Assembly (NCBI GenBank): GCA_044229235.1
Contig: JBGATH010000019.1
Span: 14,958 to 78,957 of the forward strand
DNA from: UKL13-2 sp044229235
Lineage (GTDB): Bacteria > Pseudomonadota > Gammaproteobacteria > Burkholderiales > Usitatibacteraceae
Reading direction: 5' to 3'
Length of the DNA: 64,000 nucleotides
A model generated the notes under the pieces. The model was not told where the DNA came from, searched no databases, and worked only from the letters and a program-made list of their open reading frames with translations. Shown piece by piece: positions 8,471 through 16,986 of the stretch; positions within the stretch are counted from its first letter, which is position 1; each line of letters begins with the position of its first letter. Made by a program: the position numbers and the translations under genes.

Positions 8471-8652
8471 AGTGACCGCATTATGCAGCATTTGTTCCCG
8501 GACAGAGGTGCCGGCCGGGTGCAACCATGCTGGCCCCGTTGCCGGCGGACCCATGCCAAGGCTACGCCCGTGCGCGCGATGCGTGCACTCGCCGGTGACG
8601 GCATGGAAAGCAGGGCAGGGCCGTTTTCCATTACAATTGGTGTGCCGATTTT
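8471..8652. other. Divergent promoter region, copper operon / glycine riboswitch
   Basis: About 180 bp without a credible gene. It should carry the promoter of the minus-strand copper operon and that of the gcv transcript; a TACAAT (8632-8637) is a possible -10 for the latter, without a good -35. No clear CueR or CopR site was seen. Confidence 0.5.
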
Positions 8653-8863
8653 CCGTGGGAGAGCGTCCCGCATCAGTCACACGCGGGGCCGCCGAAGGCG
8701 CGTTGCCCATAATCGCTCAGGCCAATGAACCACGGAACGACGTTCGGCACTCTGGAGAGATCCAGCGCATCGGCTTGTTGATGCGCCGGGCGCCGAAGGG
8801 GCACGCCGCCGCACACCGACCGTGTGCGTGCTGCTCAACTCTCAGGCAAAAGGACAGGGGGGC
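8653..8863 (+). promoter_or_regulatory. Tandem glycine riboswitch
   Basis: Two glycine aptamers in a row. Aptamer 1 (about 8653-8736) has CCGTGGGAGAGC at its 5' side, the GCCGAAGG core and a closing CCACGG. Aptamer 2 (about 8749-8863) has CTCTGGAGAGA, GCGCCGAAGGGGCA and the 3' CTCAGGCAAAAGGACAG signature. The arrangement is the classic cooperative glycine sensor that turns on the cleavage system when glycine is abundant. It lies 60 bp before gcvT, so control of translation start or of early termination is possible; no obvious U-tract follows. Confidence 0.95.
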
Positions 8864-8922
8864 ATCGTGCCGGCCATGCGCCGGCTGAATGTGCCGCCAC
8901 CAATCCTTGTTCGAGAGTCCAA

Positions 8923-9999
8923 ATGTCCCTGCAGAAAACCCCCCTGTATGAGAGCCACCTCGCCGGCGGCGCCAAGATGGTCGATTTTGGCGGCTGGGAA
9001 ATGCCCCTGCACTACGGTTCGCAGATCAACGAGCATCATGCCGTGCGCAAGGACGCGGGCATGTTCGATGTTTCGCACATGTGTGCCGTGGATGTCTCAG
9101 GCAGTGTGCCCAAGTCGTTCTTGCGCCGCCTGATCGCCAATAACGTCGACAAGCTCACCAAGCCCGGCAAGGCGCTTTACACGGCCATGCTCAATACCTC
9201 GGGCGGCGTGATCGACGACCTGATCGTCTATTGGCGCGGCGGCGACAGTTATCGCGTCGTGATCAACGCGTCCACGGCCACCAAGGATCTGGCGCACATG
9301 AACCGCGTGGCGCAAACCTACGACGCCGACGTGGTGCCGCGGCGCGATCTGGCCATGATCGCCGTGCAGGGCCCCAGCGCACGCGAGAAGGTATTTGCCG
9401 CCCGCCCCGAATGGCGCGCCGCCGGCGAAGGCCTCGGTGTGTTCTTCGCGGCCGAAATCGGTGACGTTTTTCTGGCACGTACCGGCTACACCGGCGAGGA
9501 CGGATTCGAGATCACCCTGCCGGCTGCGGCCGCGCCCAAGCTGTGGGAGGACTTGCGCACGGCCGGCGTGGCCGAATGCGGCCTGGGTGCGCGCGATACG
9601 CTGCGCCTCGAAGCCGGCATGAACCTCTATGGCAACGAAATGGACGAGACCATCAGCCCGCTGGACGCAGGCATGGCCTGGACCGTGGATCTTGCCAGCG
9701 ACCGCGATTTCATGGGTCGCGCCGCGCTCGAGGCCAAGGGCCAGAGCAGCGCGCTGGTCGGCCTCAAGTTGCTCGACCGAGGCGTGATGCGCAGTCATAT
9801 GAAGGTGGTGACCGCTGGCGGCGAAGGTCAGACCACCAGCGGCACCTTCTCGCCCACGCTCGGCGTTTCCATCGCCCTGGCGCGCGTGCCGCTGGCCGTC
9901 AAGGTCGGTGACAAGGTGCAGGTCGAGATTCGCGAAAAGCTGGTCGATGCGCTTGTCACCAAACCGGGTTTTGTCCGCCACGGCAAGGCGCTGGTTTGA
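8923..9999 (+). CDS. gcvT: Aminomethyltransferase (glycine cleavage T protein)
   Basis: A 358-aa T protein. It takes the aminomethyl group from lipoyl-H protein and yields methylene-tetrahydrofolate and ammonia. Conserved segments include the N-terminal TPLYESHLAGGAKMVDFGGWEMPLHY, VSHMCAVDVSG and GYTGEDGFEI. Start is ATG 8923, which gives the usual N-terminus; the frame continues upstream into the riboswitch. First gene of gcvT-gcvH-gcvP. Confidence 0.97.
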   Translation: MSLQKTPLYESHLAGGAKMVDFGGWEMPLHYGSQINEHHAVRKDAGMFDVSHMCAVDVSGSVPKSFLRRLIANNVDKLTKPGKALYTAMLNTSGGVIDDLIVYWRGGDSYRVVINASTATKDLAHMNRVAQTYDADVVPRRDLAMIAVQGPSAREKVFAARPEWRAAGEGLGVFFAAEIGDVFLARTGYTGEDGFEITLPAAAAPKLWEDLRTAGVAECGLGARDTLRLEAGMNLYGNEMDETISPLDAGMAWTVDLASDRDFMGRAALEAKGQSSALVGLKLLDRGVMRSHMKVVTAGGEGQTTSGTFSPTLGVSIALARVPLAVKVGDKVQVEIREKLVDALVTKPGFVRHGKALV

Positions 10000-10063
10000 T
10001 ATCGGTGCCAGCCCAACTGAATTACCTCCACACATTTCACTTACAACCACCCAGGAGACCAAC

Positions 10064-10447
10064 ATGAATTTTCCCGCCGAACTCAAATATGCCGAGAGCC
10101 ACGAATGGGTGCGCCAGGAAGCGGACGGCACGCTTACCGTCGGCATCAGCGATGCGGCGCAGGACATGCTCGGCGACCTCGTCTTCTGCGGTGACTTCAA
10201 GGTGGGTGAAACGCTGTCGGCGGGCGATACGGCGGGCGTGGTGGAAAGCGTCAAAGCGGCCAGCGACGTGTACATCCCGGTCGATGGCGAGATCACCGCA
10301 TTCAACACCGAACTCGACGCCGCGCCGGAAAAAATCAACGGCGATCCGTATGGCTCATGGATTTTCAAGGTGAAACCGGCGGCCGGCGCGAGCCTCGCCG
10401 GCCTGCTGGATGCCACCGCATACCAGGCGAAGGTGAATGCCGGCTGA
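10064..10447 (+). CDS. gcvH: Glycine cleavage system H protein
   Basis: A 127-aa lipoyl carrier of the glycine cleavage complex. The lipoylated lysine is K64 in VVESVKAASDVY. An AGGAG ribosome-binding site lies at 10052. It shuttles the aminomethyl group between GcvP, GcvT and the lipoamide dehydrogenase, all cytoplasmic. Confidence 0.97.
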   Translation: MNFPAELKYAESHEWVRQEADGTLTVGISDAAQDMLGDLVFCGDFKVGETLSAGDTAGVVESVKAASDVYIPVDGEITAFNTELDAAPEKINGDPYGSWIFKVKPAAGASLAGLLDATAYQAKVNAG

Positions 10448-10569
10448 CGCAGGCTGCCCGGGTTCGCGCCGATAGCGCGCGCGCCCGGCATCCTCGAACG
10501 ATGCCGGATCACTCGCAACGCATATGCGTCGAGTCCCGGCAGCGCCCATTTCAAACAAGTGAAACCAAA

Positions 10570-13443
10570 ATGACCACCCTCCAGCAACTTGAAAATGCCG
10601 GCGAATTCATCGCGCGGCACATCGGCCCCGATGATGCCGATACCGCCGCCATGCTCAGTGCCATCGGCGCCGCGTCGCTCGACGATATGGTCCAGCAGGT
10701 TCGCCCGGCGTCAATTGCAAAGGACGCGGCTCTCAACCTGCCGCCACCGCTGACCGAGGCCGCCGCGCTTTCGCAAATGCGCCGCATCGCACAGAAAAAC
10801 AAGGTGCTGCGGAGTTACATCGGCCAGGGCTACTACGGCACGCACACGCCGGGGGTCATCCTGCGCAATATCCTCGAGAACCCAGCCTGGTACACGGCTT
10901 ACACGCCGTACCAGCCGGAAATTTCGCAGGGCCGCCTCGAAGCCTTGCTGAATTTCCAGACCATGATCTGCGACCTGACCGGCATGGAAATCGCCGGTTC
11001 GTCATTGCTCGATGAAGCCACCGCGGCGGCCGAGGCCATGACGCTGGCCAAGCGCAGCGCCAAATCGAAGAGCAACAAGATCATTGTCGCCGGTGACTGC
11101 CATCCGCAAACGATTGCGTTGCTGAAAACCCGCGCCGAGCCGCTTGGGCTGGAGGTCATCGCCGGCATGGCGCCGCAGCTGATGAACGAGCACGATTACT
11201 TCGCCGTCATTGCGCAGTACCCGTCGTCGGTCGGGCTGATTCACGACATGAAGGCGTTCGTCGACCAGGCGCATGCCAAAGGCGCGCTGTTCATCGCCGC
11301 CGCCGACCTGCTGGCACTCACCATGCTGGCATCACCGGGCGACTGGGGTGCGGATATCGTGGTCGGTTCCGCGCAGCGCTTTGGCGTGCCGATGGGGTTC
11401 GGCGGGCCGCACGCCGCGTTCCTCGCCTGCAAGGACAGCTTGAAGCGCAATATGCCGGGGCGCCTGGTGGGCGTATCGCAGGATGCCATGGGCAACCCCG
11501 CGCTGCGGCTCGCCTTGCAAACCCGCGAACAGCATATTCGCCGCGAGAAAGCCACCTCGAACATCTGCACTGCGCAGGTGCTGCTGGCGGTGATGGCGAG
11601 CATGTATGCGGTCTATCACGGCCCGTCCGGATTGAAGCGCATTGCCGAGCGCACCCACCGCCTGACGGTGATCGCACAGGAAGGTCTCAAAAAACTCGGA
11701 GTCAACTGTCCGCTGCCGCACTACTTCGACACCATCATCGTCAAGGCAGACGGCAAGGCCGATGCGCTGCTTGCAGCCGGCGTGCAGCACGGCCTCAACT
11801 TTCGCAAGCACAATGCCGACATCATCGGCCTGTCGTTTGACGAGACCACTACGCGCGGCGATGTCGAGAAGCTGTGGGAAGTATTGAGCGGTTCGGCGGC
11901 GCCGTTCGATGTGGCTGCCATCGAGTCGGCGGGGCTGCCCGCGGCCTTCCCCGCCGGCCTTGCGCGCCAGTCCGCGTATCTCACCCATCCGGTGTTCAAC
12001 CAGTACCACTCCGAAACGGAAATGCTGCGCTATATCCGCAGTCTGTCCGACAAGGACCTGGCGCTGGATCGAGCCATGATTCCGCTGGGTTCGTGCACCA
12101 TGAAGCTCAATGCCACCAGCGAAATGATTCCCGTGACCTGGCCGGAGTTTGCCAATATTCATCCGTTTGCGCCCGAAGACCAGACACGGGGTTACCAGGA
12201 ACTGGTGGCCAACCTGTCGAAGGCCTTGTGCGAGGTGACCGGCTACGACGCCGTCTCGCTGCAGCCCAACTCCGGCGCGCAGGGCGAATACGCCGGCTTG
12301 CTGGCGATCCGCGCGTACCATCGTTCGCGCGGCGACCTGCACCGCAACATCTGCCTGATCCCGACTTCCGCGCATGGCACCAACCCGGCTTCGGCAAACA
12401 TGTGCGGCATGGAAGTGGTGGCGGTGGCATGTGACGAAAACGGCAATGTTGACGTGGCCGACCTGAAAGCCAAGGCCGAGCAGCACAAGGCCAACCTGGC
12501 CGCGCTGATGATTACCTATCCCTCCACGCACGGCGTATTCGAGGACGGCATCACCGAAATCTGCGAAGCGATCCACGCCGCCGGCGGGCAGGTGTACGTC
12601 GACGGCGCGAACATGAACGCACTGGTGGGTACCGCCAAGCCCGGCAAATTTGGCGGTGATGTATCGCACCTCAATTTGCACAAGACTTTCTGTATTCCGC
12701 ATGGCGGCGGTGGGCCCGGCGTCGGTCCGGTGGCGGTGCGCGCGCATCTTGCGCCTTTCCTGCCGGGGCACCCGATGGCCACCGACAACAAGGTCGGGCC
12801 GGTCAGCGCCGCGCCACAAGGCTCGGCCAGCATCCTGCCCATCAGCCAGATGTACATCATGATGATGGGCGGCGAGGGCCTCACGCGCGCCACGCAGGTG
12901 GCCATCCTCAATGCCAATTACATTGCCAGGAAACTGGCGCCGCATTATCCGGTGCTGTACAGCGGCAAGAACGGCCTGGTCGCGCACGAGTGCATCCTCG
13001 ATATTCGCCAGATCAAGGAAAAGTGTGGCATCAGCAACGAGGACATCGCCAAGCGCCTGATCGATTACGGGTTTCACGCGCCGACCATGAGTTTCCCGGT
13101 GGCCGGCACGTTAATGGTCGAGCCCACAGAATCGGAGAGCAAGTACGAGCTCGATCGCTTCATCGGCGCCATGATTGCCATTCGCGACGAAATCCGCGAC
13201 GTGGAGACAGGCAAGGTCGATGCCGAGGACAATCCGCTGAAGAATGCGCCGCACACCACTGCCATGTTGATGGCCGACAATTGGGCACATGACTACCCAC
13301 GCGAACTGGCGGCTTTCCCGGTGCCGTCGCTCAAGCAGCGCAAGTACTGGCCGCCGGTGGCGCGCGTGGACAATGTTTATGGCGATCGCAACCTGGTCTG
13401 TGCCTGCCCGCCGATGGAAGCCTATGCCGCCGCGGCCGACTAA
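10570..13443 (+). CDS. gcvP: Glycine dehydrogenase (decarboxylating), P protein
   Basis: A 957-aa single-chain P protein with two homologous halves. The PLP lysine is K705 in HLNLHKTFCIPHGGGGPG. It decarboxylates glycine and transfers the aminomethyl group to GcvH. Start is ATG 10570, giving MTTLQQLENAGEFIARHIGP, the usual family N-terminus. The gap of 122 bp after gcvH holds no terminator, so the three genes are probably one riboswitch-controlled operon, ending at the hairpin at 13472. Confidence 0.97.
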   Translation: MTTLQQLENAGEFIARHIGPDDADTAAMLSAIGAASLDDMVQQVRPASIAKDAALNLPPPLTEAAALSQMRRIAQKNKVLRSYIGQGYYGTHTPGVILRNILENPAWYTAYTPYQPEISQGRLEALLNFQTMICDLTGMEIAGSSLLDEATAAAEAMTLAKRSAKSKSNKIIVAGDCHPQTIALLKTRAEPLGLEVIAGMAPQLMNEHDYFAVIAQYPSSVGLIHDMKAFVDQAHAKGALFIAAADLLALTMLASPGDWGADIVVGSAQRFGVPMGFGGPHAAFLACKDSLKRNMPGRLVGVSQDAMGNPALRLALQTREQHIRREKATSNICTAQVLLAVMASMYAVYHGPSGLKRIAERTHRLTVIAQEGLKKLGVNCPLPHYFDTIIVKADGKADALLAAGVQHGLNFRKHNADIIGLSFDETTTRGDVEKLWEVLSGSAAPFDVAAIESAGLPAAFPAGLARQSAYLTHPVFNQYHSETEMLRYIRSLSDKDLALDRAMIPLGSCTMKLNATSEMIPVTWPEFANIHPFAPEDQTRGYQELVANLSKALCEVTGYDAVSLQPNSGAQGEYAGLLAIRAYHRSRGDLHRNICLIPTSAHGTNPASANMCGMEVVAVACDENGNVDVADLKAKAEQHKANLAALMITYPSTHGVFEDGITEICEAIHAAGGQVYVDGANMNALVGTAKPGKFGGDVSHLNLHKTFCIPHGGGGPGVGPVAVRAHLAPFLPGHPMATDNKVGPVSAAPQGSASILPISQMYIMMMGGEGLTRATQVAILNANYIARKLAPHYPVLYSGKNGLVAHECILDIRQIKEKCGISNEDIAKRLIDYGFHAPTMSFPVAGTLMVEPTESESKYELDRFIGAMIAIRDEIRDVETGKVDAEDNPLKNAPHTTAMLMADNWAHDYPRELAAFPVPSLKQRKYWPPVARVDNVYGDRNLVCACPPMEAYAAAAD

Positions 13444-13471
13444 CATGCGTGCGAGGTAATATTGCCGGACT

Positions 13472-13501
13472 GAAACCGCCCGTGAAGGGCGGTTTCTTTT
13501 T
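13472..13501 (+). terminator. Rho-independent terminator after gcvP
   Basis: GAAACCGCCC / GGGCGGTTTC with loop GTGAA, followed by TTTT. It closes the gcv operon, just 15 bp before the start of the M14 peptidase gene, which therefore lies within the read-through range. Confidence 0.9.
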
Positions 13502-13515
13502 CATCCCTTTTGCCG

Positions 13516-15231
13516 ATGAGCACCATGAACATTCAATACGACCGTTTCTATCGCTACACCGAATTCACCGAAATCCTGCAGCAATTCGTCAAGACATTTC
13601 CGCAACTGTTGTCGATCGAGAGTATCGGCAAGAGCTTCGAGGGCCGTGACATCTGGGTAGTCACCGCCACCAACCAGGCAACCGGCCCGGCAGCTGACAA
13701 GCCGGCGTACTGGATTGACGCTAACATTCATGCGTCGGAACTTGCCGGCAGTTCTGCGGCGCTTTACTTCATCGACACGCTTACGAAAAATCACGGCAAG
13801 CGCGACGACATCACGCGCTGCCTCGACACCCGCGCCATTTACATCTGCCCACGCATCAATCCGGATGGGGCGGAGTGGGCCATGCGTGAAACGCCGCGCA
13901 TCGTGCGCTCGTCGACGCGTCCCTATCCGTTTGACGAGGAGCATGTCGATGGCCTCGATATTGAGGACGTGGATGGCGACGGACGCATCCTGTCCATGCG
14001 CATTCCCGACGCCAACGGCAACTGGAAGTGTCATCCGGGGGATCCGCGCCTGATGGTGGCGCGCGAGCCGACGGAGTATGGCGGTCGCTACTACCGCATG
14101 CTGCCCGAGGGCAAGCTGCGTGACTACGACGGCGTGACCATCAAGGTCAACAAGGACAAAGCCGGCCTGGACCTCAATCGCAATTTTCCCGCCGGCTGGC
14201 GACAGGAATTCGAGCAGCTCGGTGCCGGCCCGTACCCGACCTCGGAGCCGGAAGTGCGCGCGGTGGTGCACTTCATCACGCATCACCCCAACATTACCGG
14301 TGGCCTGTCGTTTCACACCTGGAGCGGCGTGCTGTTGCGTCCCTTGTCGACCCAGTCGGACGATGAGCTGCCGGCGGAGGACCTGTGGGCGTTCAAGGAG
14401 CAGGGCGCCAAGGGCACCGAGATCACCGGCTACCCGAACATAAGCGTCTATCACGAGTTTCGCTACCACCCCAAGGAAGTCATCAGCGGTACTTTCGACT
14501 GGATTTACGAACACCTTGGCCTATATGAGTGGACCATCGAAATCTGGTGCCCGATGCGCGAAGCCGGCATCAAGGAATACAAATACATCGACTGGTTTCG
14601 CGACCACCCGGTCGAGGACGACCTGAAGATGCTGGCCTGGGCCGACAAGGAACTGGGCGGCAAGGGCTACGTGGACTGGTACAAGTTCAATCATCCGCAG
14701 CTCGGTGAAGTCGAGATCGGCGGCTGGGACAAGATTTATGCCTTCCGCAACCCGCCGCCGCATCTGCTGGAGAAGGAAATTGCCAAGTTTCCCGACTGGC
14801 TGGTGTGGAATGCCCTGATCTCACCCAAGCTGGAGTTGGTGAGCGCAACTGCCGACAAGATATCCGGTGATTCGTACCGGGTGAGGGCGGTGGTGCAGAA
14901 CACCGGCTACCTGCCGTCGTACGTCTCGAAGCGCGCGCAGCAACGCAAGCAGACACGTGGTGTCATTGGCGAGATTTCGCTACCCCCGGGAGCCGAGCTG
15001 GTGTCCGGTGAATTGCGTGCGTTCGCTGGCGAGCTGGAGGGGCGCGCCTACAAGCACACCCTCATGAGTTTCTGGACCGACACCACGCCGACGGCCGATC
15101 GCACCAAGCTGGAGTGGGTGGTCAATGTTGGCAAATGCGCGCCGCAGGACAGGCGGGTTGACGTGGTGGTGAGGCATGACAAGGCAGGTGTGGTCCGGGT
15201 AACCGTGCCTCTGGAACCTCACTCACGGTGA
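13516..15231 (+). CDS. M14-family zinc carboxypeptidase
   Basis: A 571-aa protein. The N-terminal half is an M14 carboxypeptidase domain: zinc ligands H72 and E75 (NIHASELAG), H267 (LSFHTWSG) and the catalytic Glu E342 (WTIEIWCP). No signal peptide was seen, so it looks cytoplasmic. The C-terminal quarter (from about residue 430) looks beta-rich. These enzymes remove C-terminal residues from peptides; the substrate is not predictable. The start is uncertain: ATG 13516 or ATG 13525, neither with a good ribosome-binding site. It is followed by an intergenic repeat. Confidence 0.85.
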   Translation: MSTMNIQYDRFYRYTEFTEILQQFVKTFPQLLSIESIGKSFEGRDIWVVTATNQATGPAADKPAYWIDANIHASELAGSSAALYFIDTLTKNHGKRDDITRCLDTRAIYICPRINPDGAEWAMRETPRIVRSSTRPYPFDEEHVDGLDIEDVDGDGRILSMRIPDANGNWKCHPGDPRLMVAREPTEYGGRYYRMLPEGKLRDYDGVTIKVNKDKAGLDLNRNFPAGWRQEFEQLGAGPYPTSEPEVRAVVHFITHHPNITGGLSFHTWSGVLLRPLSTQSDDELPAEDLWAFKEQGAKGTEITGYPNISVYHEFRYHPKEVISGTFDWIYEHLGLYEWTIEIWCPMREAGIKEYKYIDWFRDHPVEDDLKMLAWADKELGGKGYVDWYKFNHPQLGEVEIGGWDKIYAFRNPPPHLLEKEIAKFPDWLVWNALISPKLELVSATADKISGDSYRVRAVVQNTGYLPSYVSKRAQQRKQTRGVIGEISLPPGAELVSGELRAFAGELEGRAYKHTLMSFWTDTTPTADRTKLEWVVNVGKCAPQDRRVDVVVRHDKAGVVRVTVPLEPHSR

Positions 15232-15352
15232 GAGTTGGCCTTGGCGTGGTTCCCGGCGCCGCGCCCAGCAAATTGAATTTGCGTCACGGCACCGACGTGT
15301 GATCTGCCCGCATTGACCACGGGCGCCAGCACCTCGCCGTCCGCCACAGGTC

Positions 15353-15420
15353 AAAACTCCAGCATTGGCGAGCCTCAGAGGCCAAAAGTGGCCTGGAAGC
15401 CGCGCCAATACTGGAGTTTG
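15353..15420. repeat. Dispersed intergenic palindrome, copy 2
   Basis: Outer arms AAACTCCAGCATTGGCG and CGCCAATACTGGAGTTT pair with one mismatch; inner arms AGGCC / GGCCT flank a short AAAAGT loop. It lies between the peptidase gene end and tldD, and is one of five related copies. Confidence 0.85.
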
Positions 15421-15528
15421 CCTGCGAGCTGCTGCGAAAAGGCATTGCGGGCGCCAAACCGGGCGAGCCCTTGCATTCCCTCTGCGATAATCCCATCTAC
15501 AGTTGTTCCATCCCCTCAGTTTGCCCCC

Positions 15529-16977
15529 ATGACCCCAACGCCCTACAGCATTGCCCAGGCCACCCTGCTCGAACCCTACGATTTGACGACCGCCAGCATC
15601 GAGGAAGTCTTTGGCGAGATCCTGACGCACGATGCCGATTACGCTGACCTGTATTTCCAGTATTCGCGCTCGGAGGGCTGGAGCCTGGAAGAGGGGCGGG
15701 TGAAGTCGGGCAGCTTCAACATCGACCAGGGCGTTGGCGTGCGCGTGGTGTCGGGCGAGAAGACGGCGCTCGCGTATTCGGACGATATCGGTGCCGAATC
15801 GCTGCTGGCCGCCGCCAAGGCCACGCGCAGCATTGCGCGCGCGCATGCGGACGGTAGCGCCGGCAATGTCGCCGCCGCCGTGCACAAGCCGGGTTTTGCG
15901 CTTTACACGCCGGCCGATCCGGTGTCGGGTTATACCGATGCGGACAAGGTGCGCATCCTCGAACGGCTGGAGCAGTTTTGCCGCGCGCTTGACCCGCGCG
16001 TGAAGGAGGTCATGGGGCGACTGTCGGGCGAATACGAGGTGGTGCTGGTGGCGCGCAGTGACGGCACCACGGCGGCGGATGTTCGGCCGATGGTGCATCT
16101 GGGCTTGACGGTGATCGCCGAACAAAACGGCCGGCGCGAACAGGGCCATACCGGCGGCGGCGGCCGCTACGATTACAGCTATTTCACCGACGATATCCTG
16201 CGCGGTATCGCGAACCATGCGGTGCACGAGGCACTGGTGAATCTGGATGCCAAGCCGGCGCCGGCTGGACCCATGACCGTGGTGCTGGGCGCTGGATGGC
16301 CCGGTATCCTGCTGCACGAAGCCGTGGGTCACAGCCTGGAGGGTGATTTCAACCGCAAGGGCAGCTCGGTGTTCTCGGGTCGCGTGGGTGAGCGGATCGC
16401 GGCGAAAGGCGTGACCGTGATCGACGACGGCACGATCGCCGACCGGCGCGGCTCGCTCAATATCGACGACGAAGGCAACCTCACCCAGCGGAACGTGCTG
16501 ATCGAGGACGGCATCCTCAAGGGCTACATGCAGGACACCATGAATGCGCGCCTGATGGGCGTGCCGGTCACCGGCAACGCGCGCCGCGAATCGTATGCGC
16601 ACATCCCCATGCCGCGCATGACCAATACGCTGATGTTGGGCGGCGACAAGACACCCGAAGAGATCATCGCCAGCGTCAAGCACGGCCTGTACGCTGCCAA
16701 TTTCGGCGGTGGCCAGGTCGATACCACCAGCGGCAAGTTCGTGTTCTCGGCCTCCGAGGCTTACATGATCGAGAACGGCAGGATCGCCTACCCGGTGGTC
16801 GGGGCGACCTTGATCGGCAACGGCATCGAATCGCTCAAGCATGTCGGCATGATCGGCAACGACATGGCGCTGGATTCGGGCGTTGGCGTGTGCGGCAAGG
16901 AGGGCCAGAGCGTACCGGTGGGCGTGGGCCAGCCCACCTTGCGCATCGAAGGCCTGACCGTAGGTGGCACGGGCTGA
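15529..16977 (+). CDS. tldD: Metalloprotease TldD
   Basis: A 482-aa TldD. With TldE (PmbA) it forms a cytoplasmic protease that degrades unfolded peptides and processes microcin and CcdA. The zinc motif is H263-E264-A-V-G-H267. A Gly-rich TGGGGRYDYS segment and conserved DSGVGVCGKEGQ near the C-terminus fit the family. Start ATG 15529 follows a 300-bp gap with repeat copy 2. pmbA is not in the window. Confidence 0.95.
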   Translation: MTPTPYSIAQATLLEPYDLTTASIEEVFGEILTHDADYADLYFQYSRSEGWSLEEGRVKSGSFNIDQGVGVRVVSGEKTALAYSDDIGAESLLAAAKATRSIARAHADGSAGNVAAAVHKPGFALYTPADPVSGYTDADKVRILERLEQFCRALDPRVKEVMGRLSGEYEVVLVARSDGTTAADVRPMVHLGLTVIAEQNGRREQGHTGGGGRYDYSYFTDDILRGIANHAVHEALVNLDAKPAPAGPMTVVLGAGWPGILLHEAVGHSLEGDFNRKGSSVFSGRVGERIAAKGVTVIDDGTIADRRGSLNIDDEGNLTQRNVLIEDGILKGYMQDTMNARLMGVPVTGNARRESYAHIPMPRMTNTLMLGGDKTPEEIIASVKHGLYAANFGGGQVDTTSGKFVFSASEAYMIENGRIAYPVVGATLIGNGIESLKHVGMIGNDMALDSGVGVCGKEGQSVPVGVGQPTLRIEGLTVGGTG

Positions 16978-16986
16978 GCGCGCGCA

